Positions 21,035 to 32,486 of a DNA stretch of 64,000 nt are shown here, piece after piece (the stretch's first letter is position 1; every line of letters begins with the position of its first letter). The stretch is from Cladophialophora immunda. Taxonomy: Eukaryota > Ascomycota > Eurotiomycetes > Chaetothyriales > Herpotrichiellaceae. The translations under genes and the position numbers were made by a program. The stretch is from the NCBI RefSeq assembly GCF_000835495.1, contig NW_015622542.1, positions 2,750,485-2,814,484 of the forward strand, in the 5' to 3' direction. The notes under the pieces were generated by a model that worked only from the letters and a program-made list of their open reading frames with translations, was not told the DNA's origin and searched no databases.

Positions 21035-22400
21035 GCTTGTGGACTGATCAGAGACTTGGTGGTTGTGGTTGCAAAACGATAGGGAAACCAAAACACACCT
21101 CGCCGTTTAGAATATATCTGGCTCAGGGTGTATAGCGGGAGCTGTCCTGTTCGGCCATATGCCGACAGACTGGAGCTGCCTATCATGGGGGGTTATCTCG
21201 AACATCCAAGGATACGACCAATGACTTTGGTATGCGCATGCGACATGCCTCCGTGAGGGTTCTCGACCTGCCATTGTAAGAAAGGTCAATCAACATAGTC
21301 CAACGGCTGAGGAACCCGGTAGAGGTGGGCATCACCGTCGCTCTGCTTGTCGGTCTCCTCAGGATCAGCAAAGTGCGGAGAACAAGATAACAAGGGATCA
21401 AGATATGAAGGGCGACCTGCGCATCACGGCAAGTCGACAAGTTCTATCACCTGCCGTTTATCGTAGGGAGTGTCGCCGGAGATGCGCGACATTTGGATAT
21501 GCTACTTGGAACATGCATAGACGACTCAGATGGCGCGTATACAAGTGGCCAACATGTGCCACCGCGTTGAGAGCCATTCCCGGTTAGGAGACGCCGCTCG
21601 CACTCCACAGCCTTGCCGATGATCATGGATGCTGTGGGAGGTTGCAGCTGCCGAGTCTGGCACTTGAAGTGTGGTTGCGCCGCGCTCATTCGCGCGCGGA
21701 GATCCAGGATCCCTTTGAACAGTGACGTGCAGAGCATCTGGTTTGTTGAGACGAACAATTGAAAGAACCGGCTTTTGGTTCGCATGCAGAGGCGTGAGTC
21801 AATGAGTTTCGGTTTTGAAATGGTGACGGGTGCCACTGGTGGTCAAGAGGGGCCTGCCACTAGAACAGAAGGGTGTGTAGCGCAGACTCTCTGCAGTCTC
21901 ATTATTCGCAATCTGATGGTACTGACTTCGGTGTCAGAAAGAGATGGAGTGGGTTGTCACCAGCGTGGAAATGAACAGTGCACAGGAGGACGCAAGAGGA
22001 AGTATGTTGATTATGTCGCTCCGCCCGCCGAGGCTGCACAGTCACCGCAGCCACCGCAGTCTTCGTATGCACTTGTTTCCGCCTCACAACGACCACTTTC
22101 ACAGGCAAAACTCTCTCTCTCCCCACACATTGAATGTTTCGCCAAACACGCTGATATGTACAGGTGTTCTCGAGTCTCTTGACACCACACCATCTCTCTT
22201 CGTTGCATGCGTGAAAAACATCGGTTCTCCCTTCGCTGCAGGCAACGTCGAACCAGACGGAAGCCGTGTTCGATGCACGCTCGAAAGACAAAACGGCACA
22301 TAGCCTTGACGCTGATCGTGCACCTCTGGATCCATCGAAAGAATTATATGACATCTAGATGCTGAGGGAGAGGTATAACTTCTGGAAAGGGATCTCGAAG
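21035..22400. other. Intergenic, no intact gene; possible coding remnant near 21940-22180
   Basis: Many short overlapping frames are present and none is convincing. On the plus strand, 21940-22180 reads GVGCHQRGNEQCTGGRKRK and then a Pro/Gln-rich stretch. This vaguely recalls a zinc-cluster regulator but lacks the full cysteine set. Confidence 0.3.
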
Positions 22401-23830
22401 CTCTGCGGCGGGCGCTGATGAGGCAGATAGTCCCCCCAGCTGGAAAGATTTGTTCTGAACTGCCAAACGCTGGGGCACCACGAAGAGCATTGGAAAATGT
22501 GCACAACGGTAGGACAAACTCCCAGATCCTCGATGACACCACCATCGTTCGCAATTGCTCCTATTATTTACTGGACAGGCTACAACGAGTCGTTACGTTA
22601 TTCGTACATCATCGTGAACATTACCGCATCGTTGACATTTGGGCGCTTCTTTTCATGCCTGCCCAACACCAGAAAGAGCGCCTTTCATTCTGTATTGAGG
22701 ATTGAGTGAAAGAGGCCAAGATCAGATTTCCACACGCGGAACGGAAAGAAAAGACACGTGGTTGCCATCAGTCCCAATGTAAGACCAGTACATGACCATC
22801 TGGCACTGTCCACGCTGCTCCTCGAGGTGACAGCAGGTAGTCGTCCAAAAGTCGAGTAGGTATCAGACTATCTGACGCATCGCGTGTGCATCCTGGGACC
22901 TGTGTGTCTTCTCAGTGCTGCTTCAACCTGTTGCCACTCCTTGAATGTTGGCGTTCGATCAGCATCAAGTCTGGATCCTTCATCAGATTGGCATTTCGTG
23001 TTTGGAGGCGCAGACTTCCTTCACCTGGCAAGTGCAAACCCGCCAACCCTCTGCTCCAACATTGACAATGCTTTTGCCAAGCTTGGCTGTCGAGGCAGAT
23101 AAGAGACAAGTTCGTCTATCGCACAGTATCTGCCTTCACTCCACACGGTACGGGGTTCTAGAAGAATATCTTTGCCGACAGTCTCTTCTCCTCTCCCGAA
23201 GGCTTCAACAACTTATCCCATCCAAACTGATACCCCGAGTCGGGCATTGTCGCCTCTGAGTCGAGGATGCTCAAGCAGTTCATTGATTGCGAGTTCCAGA
23301 CTCTAGCAGGTTCTTCATATGAGACTTGTAGGTAGGCTAGAGGATTTCACAAAACCTGCGGTCTTTGTCCTCTTCGATAATTTCCGTTTCGCTCGCTGTA
23401 GTGGCTCGATGCTCGATGCTAGGTTCCTGGCGGATCAACCTGGTGCAAGAGGCCTTCGGTGGCTAGCCCTACTAAGCAGAAGGTTGGTGACGGTGAAGAA
23501 TCGAGGACGACTCTCGGGCCAGGACCGGGTATAGATGGCAGAGACTCGCTGGTATCTGCGCAGGTAATCAAGATTGCACCGCCATTCGACGCCGTTATCT
23601 TTTGCCTGGACCGTACCGGCCAGATCGCGCAGCCATCTTCGGAGATGAGGACATTTGGTCGAGCATTGCAACACCTGCCGAGATGCAGCTACGGGTCGTT
23701 GAGCCCGTTCGAGGTTCAAGCAAGACAGGGCGAAAGCTCCTTGCCTCGATGCTCAGAAGGCGTCCTATATGTGGTCGTGGCATCGACATCTACACCCTTC
23801 GAAAGGCGGTTTGATGGAGCTGGGCCAAGC
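22400..23830 (+). pseudogene. Broken coding traces, probably one or more decayed genes
   Basis: Several protein-like stretches sit in different plus-strand frames and are interrupted by stops. They include YNESLRYSYIIVNITASL (22560-22640), SSDWHFVFGGADFLHL (about 22980-23030), and DKFVYRTVSAFTPHG with NIFADSLFSSPEGFNNL (23100-23225), which hold in-frame stops. ESRMLKQFIDCEFQTLAG (23260-23310) and LEDFTKPAVFVLFDNF (23340-23390) follow in shifted frames. The first weakly resembles a helix of monocarboxylate-type MFS transporters; the rest I cannot assign. No set of clean introns rescues a single frame. Decay by point and frameshift mutation is the simplest reading, but chance frames cannot be excluded. 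Confidence 0.35.
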
Positions 23831-23904
23831 ACTTTCTGTAAATAGAATGGGTGCTACGCGGCTTCTCGTGCTCCCTGCACAAGCACAACTGAGCAGACCC
23901 ACGG

Positions 23905-24225
23905 TCATACCAGGAGAATCTCCGGTCTCTTGATCTTCTTCCTGCACTGGTGCTGGCTGGCAAACCAAGTATCAGTGCTGCCGTGGTCACACTTCGGCGA
24001 GATTTCATGACTGCAATTCGCGCAAGGGACGCCCTCTCCATCCGAGCTCTCATTGCAGATACTACAATGTCTGGACCTGTCATGAGAACCAGGAGCCAGA
24101 GGTATGCAGTCCACTCTACAGCAGCCTAACTTGGGCGTTGCATTCAAAAGCAGTTCAAACCAGCGTGCCTTGGAGTTCATCGCGCTATTTTCGGAATTTG
24201 CCCAGTAGTCTGCACGAATTGTCAA
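23905..24225 (-). CDS. Possible small cysteine-rich ORF or remnant
   Basis: An open frame contains a zinc-ribbon-like cluster (RHCSICNESSDGEG, then VPCANCSHEISPKCDHG) near its C-terminal half. The frame has only a TTG at its 5' limit; internal ATG codons exist. The paired CX2C motifs look more like protein than chance, but there is no complete known domain, and the neighbourhood is rich in broken frames. It may be an exon of a decayed gene. Confidence 0.25.
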   Translation of the reverse strand: MTIRADYWANSENSAMNSKARWFELLLNATPKLGCCRVDCIPLAPGSHDRSRHCSICNESSDGEGVPCANCSHEISPKCDHGSTDTWFASQHQCRKKIKRPEILLV

Positions 24226-24848
24226 CTACCGGCTCCCTAGGGACGTAGGTGCGTTGGCTTGGTATGATAAATGCACGGAAGCCGGCACCTTGGTACTCTG
24301 TAGCCACATAGCTCTGGTGCGGCAAATCTATCTACGTCTCGACATGGACAGACTGCACAAATCTTTTCATCAACGGCCTGGTCGCCGGCTTCAGAGCCGC
24401 TGAGTCAGAGTTTGCACACCTTCATTCGAGATCTGCGCCTCCTCGATCATCAGTTCTTCCCAATTATATGTGTGAAATATGTCATCACCACCGAGGAATA
24501 TACGGGTGGTTGTCGTACGCTTTACTTTTTTGGACGGTGCACGTAGAACGACCGCAAAAGGGCTGGGCCGTGTTCTATATTTAACTCGCGTGGCAAGGGA
24601 TCTCGCCAACCACAACAAAACGATCAATCCCCCCATGTTCGCTTGGTCGGTCAATGAGCCGTCAGATTGGTCCTGCAACAAACACGAAACAAGTCGGAAA
24701 GTCGCCGCTGACCCTCCAGGATTTGGTTTGGCCTCCTGAACTTCGTCCGTACATTGCAGGAGGCTCAAGCCGCTGATGCCACGCAATGCGCTATATACCT
24801 GAGGACTGCAGGGAGCGTCTGTCCTTGCATCGTCGACCAAGAGCCAGG

Positions 24849-24854
24849 TATAAA
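24849..24854 (+). promoter_or_regulatory. TATA box, cytochrome b561-like gene
   Basis: TATAAA lies 131 bp before the start codon at 24985. Confidence 0.4.
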
Positions 24855-24984
24855 GGACACTGCCAGCCCGCTAGCAGAGGCCAGATCGATACTCATAGCC
24901 TTGGAACTTGCTAGAGACAGATATCCTTCCCTCTTGTTAGTCTCGCAGATCAAAATATCCGAATCGTGTCGTCCACTGCTCAAG

Positions 24985-25842
24985 ATGAAGTCAAAGCTTC
25001 TATTAGCCATGCTCTTTGCTGCTTCAGCGGGTAAGTTGTCGTTCTAGGGTACCGATAATTCGCGTTGTGGCTGACGATGGATTGTATTAGTGGCAGCGAC
25101 GGTCCTGGAAGAAGCTGAGCCGGAACACTCCCTGCAAAAGCGAGCGTTCTACCAAGATGGCTACAAAATCTTTAAACGCAAGCGAAATGCCCACGCCTGC
25201 ATGATGTCTATCGTCTTCATCGTCCTCTTCCCGTTGGGTGCCATTTCCCTTCATCTCCCGCTTCGAGGCGTGCGCGTGGTTCAGTTCATCCACGCCCCGA
25301 TCCAGATCTTGGGGATGGCGATGATGATTGGCGCTCTGGGGTTGGGAATCGACATTGCAGACGTTGATCTGAACTACTTCGCCAGCAGCACCTCTACCAA
25401 GGCACACGTCGTGATTGGCCTCCTCGCGACCTCGGCGCTGATCCTCTTTCAGCCGGCACTGGGGTTACTGCAGCATCGCTATTTCAAAAAGACAGGCAAG
25501 AAGAGTATGTTCGCCTACATCCATCGGTGGCTCGGCCGCATTGCAATCTGCCTGGGCTGGATCAATTCCGGCTTGGGGTTTCAGCTGGTGCCCATCTCGC
25601 TGGTGGCCACCCACTCTCTGGTTCGAAACTTTGTGATTATGGGAGTCTTGGGAGGGATCTGGTTCTTCTTGATCGGATGGGATGGATATCGACACCACTG
25701 GGCGAAGAAGGACAAGATGTCTGCCTATCGTCTCGGGTGGGAAAAAGGGGTGGTGCTTCGGGGCCAGCGGGCCGAGGAAGAAGGCATAAAGGACACCAAG
25801 CCAGAGTCGGGCAGTTCTGAGAACCAGGTCAATCCCAAATGA
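24985..25842 (+). CDS. Cytochrome b561-type integral membrane protein with signal peptide
   Basis: Exons are 24985-25030 and 25091-25842 (60-bp intron), giving 265 residues. An N-terminal hydrophobic stretch (MKSKLLLAMLFAASAVAA) is a likely signal peptide, created across the splice. About five membrane helices follow in a b561 core. Four histidines sit in the expected places for two b hemes: His50 (NAHACMM), His83 (FIHAP), His121 (KAHVVIG) and His160 (YIHRWLGR). The family moves electrons across membranes, usually from ascorbate-like or flavin donors to ferric iron or a periplasmic partner. There is no N-terminal DOMON domain, so it is the short fungal form. The C-terminus is charged and cytosolic. 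A TATAAA lies about 130 bp upstream. Confidence 0.85.
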
Positions 25843-27092
25843 GGGGGACAAGAGGTTGATGGAGCCTGAACACCTGTGTACTATACGGAGAACCTTGGTA
25901 CATACCAGGGATCTTCGTCGCTGTAAAACCACCCGAATAGAAATGATAGAGATGCTTAGAATTACCAGGACGGGAATAGCGCGATATATCGGGCCCGAGG
26001 AGCGCAGGCTGAGGCTTGGCGGCTTGGCGGCTTGGCAGCTGCAAGGAAATACTATTTAGGGAGAACTCGCTCTCCCTTTCCAAAGACGCACTCTTTTCAA
26101 CGAGTTTCCGCTTCCATCCTCCCTCTCCGGCCCGTCCAACGTTATGGCCTTTGTTCTGTATCTGGCTGGAGTTGGAGCTGGAGCGGGAGTTGATGTCTCC
26201 CTCTCCCTCCCCTCTCCACTTCTCCCTTCCAACTCATCCCCCGCCTCCCGGCATGTGATTCCTCAAGGGACCACCGCCTTTTCCTCCTGCCACTCGCCTT
26301 GGGTCGTCGACCGCTCGTGTCGACCGGGCCCTAGCAGAAATGAACCTCGTATTCCATCTCGATGTGTATCCCGACCATGACCAATGCGAGGTTCCTGGTT
26401 GCCTGTTGTCCTCTGACAATCCCAACCAAGCTGAAGAGCGGGGCCTCATCCTAGCTTGCACCCAAGCTCGCTCCAAAGCTCGTGCGAACCAGAAATTTTC
26501 ATGCTTTGTCCCTCAAGGAAAGCTCCAGTCCTGTCTCTTATCCAATCAATCCCACGGAGCTCAAGGTAGGTGTTTGGGGACAGGCTACTTGACTGGCTGA
26601 CCTTCAGGCATCACGATGATCTTTTGAGGGAGTCTACACCTATCCGGTGGATCCGCCAATCACTTCGTGCCCATCTCATGCTTCGCACAAGACGAAGAAC
26701 CTAGTCTCACTGACAAATCCCTGTGGTCTTCACCATCCCTACTGCCTCGCCCGAGCCGGCTGCTCTGATTCACATGGTGACAGGAACTTTGCCAATTACG
26801 ACCCCGCGTACTTTTCAGCATTGGAGGGGTTGAAGCTTCAGCCAGATCACGGAAGCTTTGTTGTGGAAGTGCTAGCGGATATCACACCACTCAGACGTAA
26901 GCTGGGTCGCAGCAGAACTATTCGAACGAGTGTGGGCGCGTCGTTTAGGCTGTTTGGTGCCAGAGTCTGACAACTTGAGGCGGGAGGGGATGTTCTACAC
27001 CTTGTCCATGGGCGAGATATAAGGCCGGCACCAACCCCGCGCGCCCACGATCAACGTCTCGTCTTTCCCGATCATTCCCACCAACAGTCAAG
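25843..27092. other. Intergenic region upstream of the sulfite oxidase gene
   Basis: Short frames with ATG (86 codons at 26340, 107 codons at 26647) have no domain and no supporting neighbour. It probably holds the 3' region of the b561 gene and the promoter of the molybdoenzyme gene. Confidence 0.45.
27018..27023 (+). promoter_or_regulatory. TATA-like box, sulfite oxidase gene
   Basis: TATAAG lies about 70 bp upstream of the ATG at 27093, the usual distance for fungal promoters. Confidence 0.45.
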
Positions 27093-28946
27093 ATGGAGCT
27101 ACACAACCGACCTGATGAATGGAAAATTGAACAAGGCTTGTCCGGTGCTAAGCTACCGTTTCTAGATCAGACGGGTCCTGAACCAGTCTTTATCCAGCCA
27201 AGGACATGGCCGGAATTGACCAAGGATCAAGCAGCCATTGATGCCGTAGGAAATCGTGATGAGCTGTTCACGCGCGAACTCGACGGGTGGAAAGGGTGCG
27301 TTAATTCTCCTGGTTGGAGGCGACAATTGACACGATCTTAGGTACGTGGAATGGGAGAAATATCCAGAGAAGAAGGAAAAGGCGCGCAAAATCCTGGCCT
27401 CCCAGGTCTTTCCGCCCAATCCAGAATTCCAAATGGGACCTATTCCTGACACCAACCCCGTCCTCCCGGGCACACACTGGAAGATGTGGCACCACGCGGT
27501 CGGTGGCGAGCTCGCTGATGTCCCGGAAGACTCTTGGAGTACTGTCCTGCGTGAAAAGCACCCTGAGATGCTGCATCTGCTGCAATTTCCATACAATGGA
27601 GAACCTCCTAAGAGGCTGGTGACTGACAAAGCTGTGACACCGAATTCGCTTCACTTCGTGCGCAACCATGGCGGCATTCCACTTATCGACAAAGACAAAT
27701 GGAAGCTGGATTTGGATGGGCTAGTCAAGAATCCCCGGGCCTTCACCTTCGCCGACATCACAGATGAGTCCAAATTTCCTCGCATTGAAAAGCTTGTCAC
27801 GATGCAATGCTCTGGGACCCGACGAATTGAGCAAATTTCTCTCTATGCGGGCCAGGGAGATGAGGTTCCCCAAGCTCCATGGGCCGAGGGCGCCATAGGG
27901 ACAGCGAAATATCTCGGCATCAACCTGAAGGATGTTATTGAAGCCTGCGGTGGCCTCGTTAAACCCGCCAAACATCTCGAACTGTACGGTGCCGAGACCT
28001 ACTTCAAGGACAATGAAGGTCAGTAACGTTCAAAGACGTGCAATATTGATGCTGGTGGACTATTTCTAACGTCAATAGTGATGAATTACGTCGTGAGCGT
28101 TCCATGGTCCAAAGTCAAATATGACGAAGTTCTCCTCTGCTGGGAGATGAATGGCGAACCACTACCAGCCATTCACGGCTACCCGGTGAGAATCATGGTG
28201 TTGGGGTACATTGGTGCTCGAAGCGTGAAATGGGTTTATCGGATCAAGGCCATTGAGAATCCTTCCATTGCACCCGTCCAAAGCAAAGAGTACCTCTATT
28301 TCAAGTAAGTACCCTTTCCCAGAGCGCATCTGTATCCCGGACGATTTGTCGTGCGATACTAACCAGAAGTAGTCAGCAGACAGGCAAGCACAACCAACAA
28401 CCGACAGACGGCATTCAAATTCAGGAAATGCCCGTGAGCTCAGCCATTATGTCTCCGTGGACCAAACAAGTTGTGATCCACAACGGCAAGATCCATTGCA
28501 AAGGCTGGGCGTATTCGGGCGGTGGAAGATGGCCAGAGCGGGTGGAACTGTCGGCAGACGGAGGATTCAGCTGGTATGCCGTGCCCAACGCCAACCTCTC
28601 CAAGAAGGGCAAATGGACGTGGAGGACGTGGTCGATCGACCTTCCATGCGACGTCGAGGGTTGGATCGAAATTGTCTGTCGATGCTGGGACAGTGCCCTG
28701 AACACACAGCCCCTGACGGTCCGCGCCGCATGGAACTGGGGTCTCCACGTCACGCATTCAGCACACAGGATCAGTGTCTACAGTATCAACAAGAGCCGGC
28801 CGCGCACGGCAGAGAAGCTGAAGCAATTCGAGGCTACCGGCTCGCCTTTGGTGCCGCTTACTTGGCCCGAGGAGTTCCCTACACAGAGCTGGGATGACTA
28901 CAAGAAATTCTGGGCGGAGAACGAGCCGAGGGACGTGGATGAGTGA
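27093..28946 (+). CDS. Sulfite oxidase-type molybdopterin enzyme without cytochrome b5 domain
   Basis: Exons are 27093-27295, 27342-28018, 28079-28304 and 28373-28946 (introns 46, 60 and 68 bp), giving 559 residues. The molybdopterin domain opens with VTPNSLHFVRNHGGIP and has the Mo-ligating cysteine at 224. The C-terminal half is the Mo-co dimerisation domain (GYPVRIMVLGYIGARSVKW, then RVELSADGGFSW and WSIDLP). No heme-binding b5 domain and no flavin domain are present, so it is like plant sulfite oxidase, which passes electrons to O2 and makes H2O2. The cysteine motif here is QCSGTRR rather than the usual QCAGNRR. There is no C-terminal peroxisomal tripeptide (it ends DVDE). The substrate, sulfite or otherwise, is inferred from the family. 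Confidence 0.9.
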
Positions 28947-29998
28947 ATGGGTCTAAATGGTGGTGCTGGATTGGACTCTGGAAAAGACGTCTGTCGCTGC
29001 TGTGGCTCTACCTCTAGGAGAAGACGAGCATGGACCGTCGGACGACTCGAGTGCTAGATGACGTGTACCAAGTTCCTCCTCTTGCATGTGTTGATGGAGT
29101 TCTATCTCCCTGTCCATCCTCATGCTATTGCTATAGCTCGACCCGCGTGACCCCACGTTCTTGATACCCATCCACCGCTTCGCTGCAGCTGTCCTGACCA
29201 TGAGCCAATACTATTGACATACCGTGATCAAAAATGCACAAACCACCATTCAGGCCTCGCTCGACAGGACCTGATGGTCGAAACTCTCTGCGCCTTTGAG
29301 TTTGTTTGGGGCTGGAGGGAGCGAGGAAGATCGTCTCCATCAACTCCATCAACTCGCCCAAGCAAATCGGAGATCGTCCCTTTCTTTCCACATTCATCTG
29401 CAATGCGACTGGTCCTCAGGTTATAAATCACAGCGTCTAAACTCTTTGCAGCACCATCAAGCTGACCATTGGATGAGCGGAGAGGGGACGCCGAATCGCT
29501 TCTGCTTAGCTGACAAGCCTCCAGCTTGCTAGCGACTAAGTCTTCGCGCGAAGCTTCGTGCGAAAGGCCATTTCGAACACCTCCCTCACCTGCCCTGCCC
29601 ATGTCAGCGCGGGCGACCCCTCGAAGGCCCGTGCTCCAGCATGCTCCTCTCGCATTGAGCGGCAGGCTCGGATGTTGAGTTTCTGCGTGCCCTGGATTGA
29701 AGGCCCTGGGTCTGTCGGCCTGATGGAACGCGTCGTAACACACAGCAAATCGAGTGCGAGCTGTTGACAAGCAGCTCTCGAATCGGAATGTCTCGAGTTC
29801 CACGCGCAGGTCAAAGAGCTGGGGTGACAAATCTTCCGGGGCCTCTTTTGCGCAGTGTATCGAGATGGTGTCGCGTCATGGTCCTCGTTGGTTTGCGCAG
29901 GGATCGGGGGGATATATATACACGACTGCAGGCCACCACGACATCAGCACATCTGGAGAAGTCGATGCTAGTGTGATACCAAGTCCACTCAAGCAAGC
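28947..29998. other. Intergenic region between molybdoenzyme and catalase
   Basis: It is about 1 kb. A minus-strand open frame at 29228-29830 begins at TTG, has no domain and runs through the catalase promoter, so I do not call it. A TATA-like run lies near the catalase start. Confidence 0.45.
29911..29920 (+). promoter_or_regulatory. TATA box, catalase gene
   Basis: GATATATATA lies about 80 bp upstream of the catalase ATG at 29999. Confidence 0.5.
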
Positions 29999-31851
29999 AT
30001 GTCTGAGCCTCACTATACCCTCGCCGAGGGCGTCCCCCTGCCTCGCAACGACATCATCGAGCAGCTGTCGACGGGATCGGGAGGTGGCTATGTCCTTTTG
30101 ACCAGCACCCAGCTGCTGGAGAACCTGGCACACTTCTCTCGCGAGCGGATTCCTGAACGAACCGTCCATGCCAAAGCCGCCGGGGCCAGGGGCCATTTCG
30201 AAGTGACCGACGACGTCTCGGACGTGACGGATGCAGACTTCCTCAACGGCATCGGCAAGAAGACTGAAGTGCTGATGCGCATCTCGACCGTCGGCCCTGC
30301 TCGAGGCTCTGCCGACACGGTGCGTGATTTCCGCGGGTTTGCCATCAAGTTCAAGACGAACGAGGGCAATCAGGACTGGGTCTTTAACAACCAGGTAGGC
30401 TGGTCCACGGTTCTATTCCTCTGGAGTGTCGATCGCAATGCTGACACCGACGACCATGTCGAAACCAACAGCCCGTCTTCTTCGTCCGCGACCCCATGAA
30501 GTTTCCCTCGTTGAATCGAAGCCACAAGCCGCACCCGCGCACCAATGCCTCGGACGCCAGCATGTTCTGGGACTTCCACGTCAACAACCAGGAGAGCATC
30601 CACGCCCTGATGTTCCTGTTTGGGGACCGCGGGCTGCCGTCGTCGGTGCGCCACGTCAACGGCTACAGCGGCAACACGTACAAGTTCACCAAGGACAACG
30701 GGGCCTCGTACGTCTACACGCGCATCACCTTCAAGACGGTGCAGGGGATCCATTACTACACCAACGCCGAGGGCGCCGACATCGCCGGCAAGGACCCGGA
30801 CGCGCATCTGCTCGACCTGCAGAACGCCATCGACAAGGGCGACTTCCCGCAGTGGGACGTGTACATCCAGGTGATCCGGCCCGAGGAGGTGGCCGCGGCG
30901 CCCATCAACATCTTCGACATGACCAAGGTGTGGCCCAAGGGGCGGTACCCGCTGCGCAAGATGGGCCGGGTGACGCTGGACACGAACCCGCTGAACTGGT
31001 TCGCCGAGATCGAGCAGGCCGCCTTCAGCCCCAGCAACATGGTGCCGGGCATCGCAGCCTCGCCGGACCCGATGCTCCAGGCCCGCATGTTCGCGTACCC
31101 GGACGCCGCCCGCTACCGGCTGGGCGTCAACTACCAGTTCCTGCCGACCAACGCCGCCCGGGGCCCCGTCTACTGCCCGATCGAGCGTGACGGCTTCATG
31201 AACTTCACGACCAACTACGGCGCCGACCCCAACTACCTGGGCACCCGGCTCAAGCCCGTCCGCTTCTCGAACCGCACCAGCGCCGCCGCCGTCGCCAGCA
31301 CCGACTTCGCCACTGTCCAGGAGCTGAAGCGGCTCAGCCTGGGCAGCGCCGACGAGGTCCAGCTGGCCCACCCCGTCGCGGCCTTCACCCAGGTCGACGA
31401 CCACCGGGACTTTGAGCAGGCCACCGCCCTGTGGAAGATCATGGAGAAGCAGGAGGGCGCGCAGGCCCGGTTTGTCGACAACGTCGCCGCGCACGTCAGT
31501 GGCGTGGGCGAGAAGTGGTTGAGGGAGGCTGCCTACGGTAAGCCTGGCCTTTCTTACCCACCCGTCTCTTCCTTCCTTTCGGCTTCGTTACGTGCTGGGG
31601 TTGGTGGTGATGTTCCTCTCCGTCTGTTTTTTTGTTGTTGTTCTTCTTCATCCCCCTTATTGCTTCCTTCCTTCCTTCCTTTCCTCGTTGATATCTATCC
31701 GTGTTTGTAAGTATTGACCATCAACTAACTGCTGCTTGCTCCAGCCATGTTCGCCAAGGTCGACAAGCAACTGAGCGAGAAGATCCAGAAGGTCACCGAG
31801 ACCAAGATCCAGAACGACCACAAGCACCCGCACAAGTCTGCCTGGCATTGA
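29999..31851 (+). CDS. Small-subunit heme catalase
   Basis: Breaks down H2O2 to water and oxygen. Exons are 29999-30394, 30472-31537 and 31745-31851 (introns 77 and 207 bp), giving 522 residues, the length of small-subunit (clade 3-like) catalases and far below the 700-residue secreted type. The distal active site has His57 in RTVHAKAAGARGHFEV, ISTVGPARGSADT, and Asn124 in NEGNQDW. The heme-side tyrosine is in the block RMFAYPDAARYRLG. There is no signal peptide, so it is cytosolic or peroxisomal. The C-terminus is SAWH, not a standard SKL-like PTS1. The middle exon is strongly GC-rich with biased codons, suggesting high expression. The gene follows the sulfite oxidase-type gene on the same strand. 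Confidence 0.95.
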
Positions 31852-32486
31852 GCGTGAGCGTGAGCGTAAGCGTCAGCTTAGCTGGTGCGGGCACAGAGGT
31901 TGATCCTCCAGGCACAAACTCAGGACCTGGGACCGAAGATTGATTGAGCTCTGTATACGCTGCCAGCCCTAAAAGCCAAAGCGAACCTAGGTACCTACTT
32001 ACCTGCTTGTAGGGGACTGTTTCTAGTTCTCCAAGTAACTACGTAGTAACGTACGTTTGTAAGTATGTGGTAAAGCCCCCCACTTCACAGACGAATGCAA
32101 TGAAAATAATAATCCTATCCACACGCACATGCCGGTTCTGTCTCTGTCGCTACCTCTGTCTCCCCCTCAATTCGAGCGCAATCGTGTGAGAAGATAAAAG
32201 ACTGGCTTTTGCTTGGGTAAGAGTGGTGACACGGAAAAATGGGCACAATGAGAATACGAAGCGAAATATCATGTTGGTATGGTATGGTACGGAAGCAGGT
32301 TATCATTATCACCATATCCTTGTCCATATCCATTTCATGTTGGGATTAACCAACCATTTTCCTCCTTTCTTTCGTTCATTCATGTTATTTCCTCGCTCTC
32401 GCTCTAAATCCAACTACAAGATTGTTCAACAGCGGGGTTTGGTCATTGTCGTAAAACCTTCAGTCAAAAAAAGTACGCTGCACCCG
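31852..32486. other. Convergent intergenic region
   Basis: It holds the 3' ends of catalase and the second Zn2Cys6 gene. A GTGAGC-type hexamer repeat starts at the catalase stop (31850-31880). The TAGGTACCTACTT motif is at 31988-32000. I see no gene. Confidence 0.5.

Noticed and set aside
26340..26970. Two ATG frames of 86 and 107 codons between b561 and sulfite oxidase genes
   Set aside because: No domain, no splice pattern joining them, and composition typical of chance frames.
29228..29830. 200-codon minus-strand frame upstream of catalase
   Set aside because: It begins at TTG, has no domain, and would cover the catalase promoter with its TATA box. Kept only as a remote possibility.
30370..31494. 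374-codon minus-strand frame opposite catalase
   Set aside because: Shadow of the catalase codon bias; composition is Val/Gly/Asp-rich with no motif.
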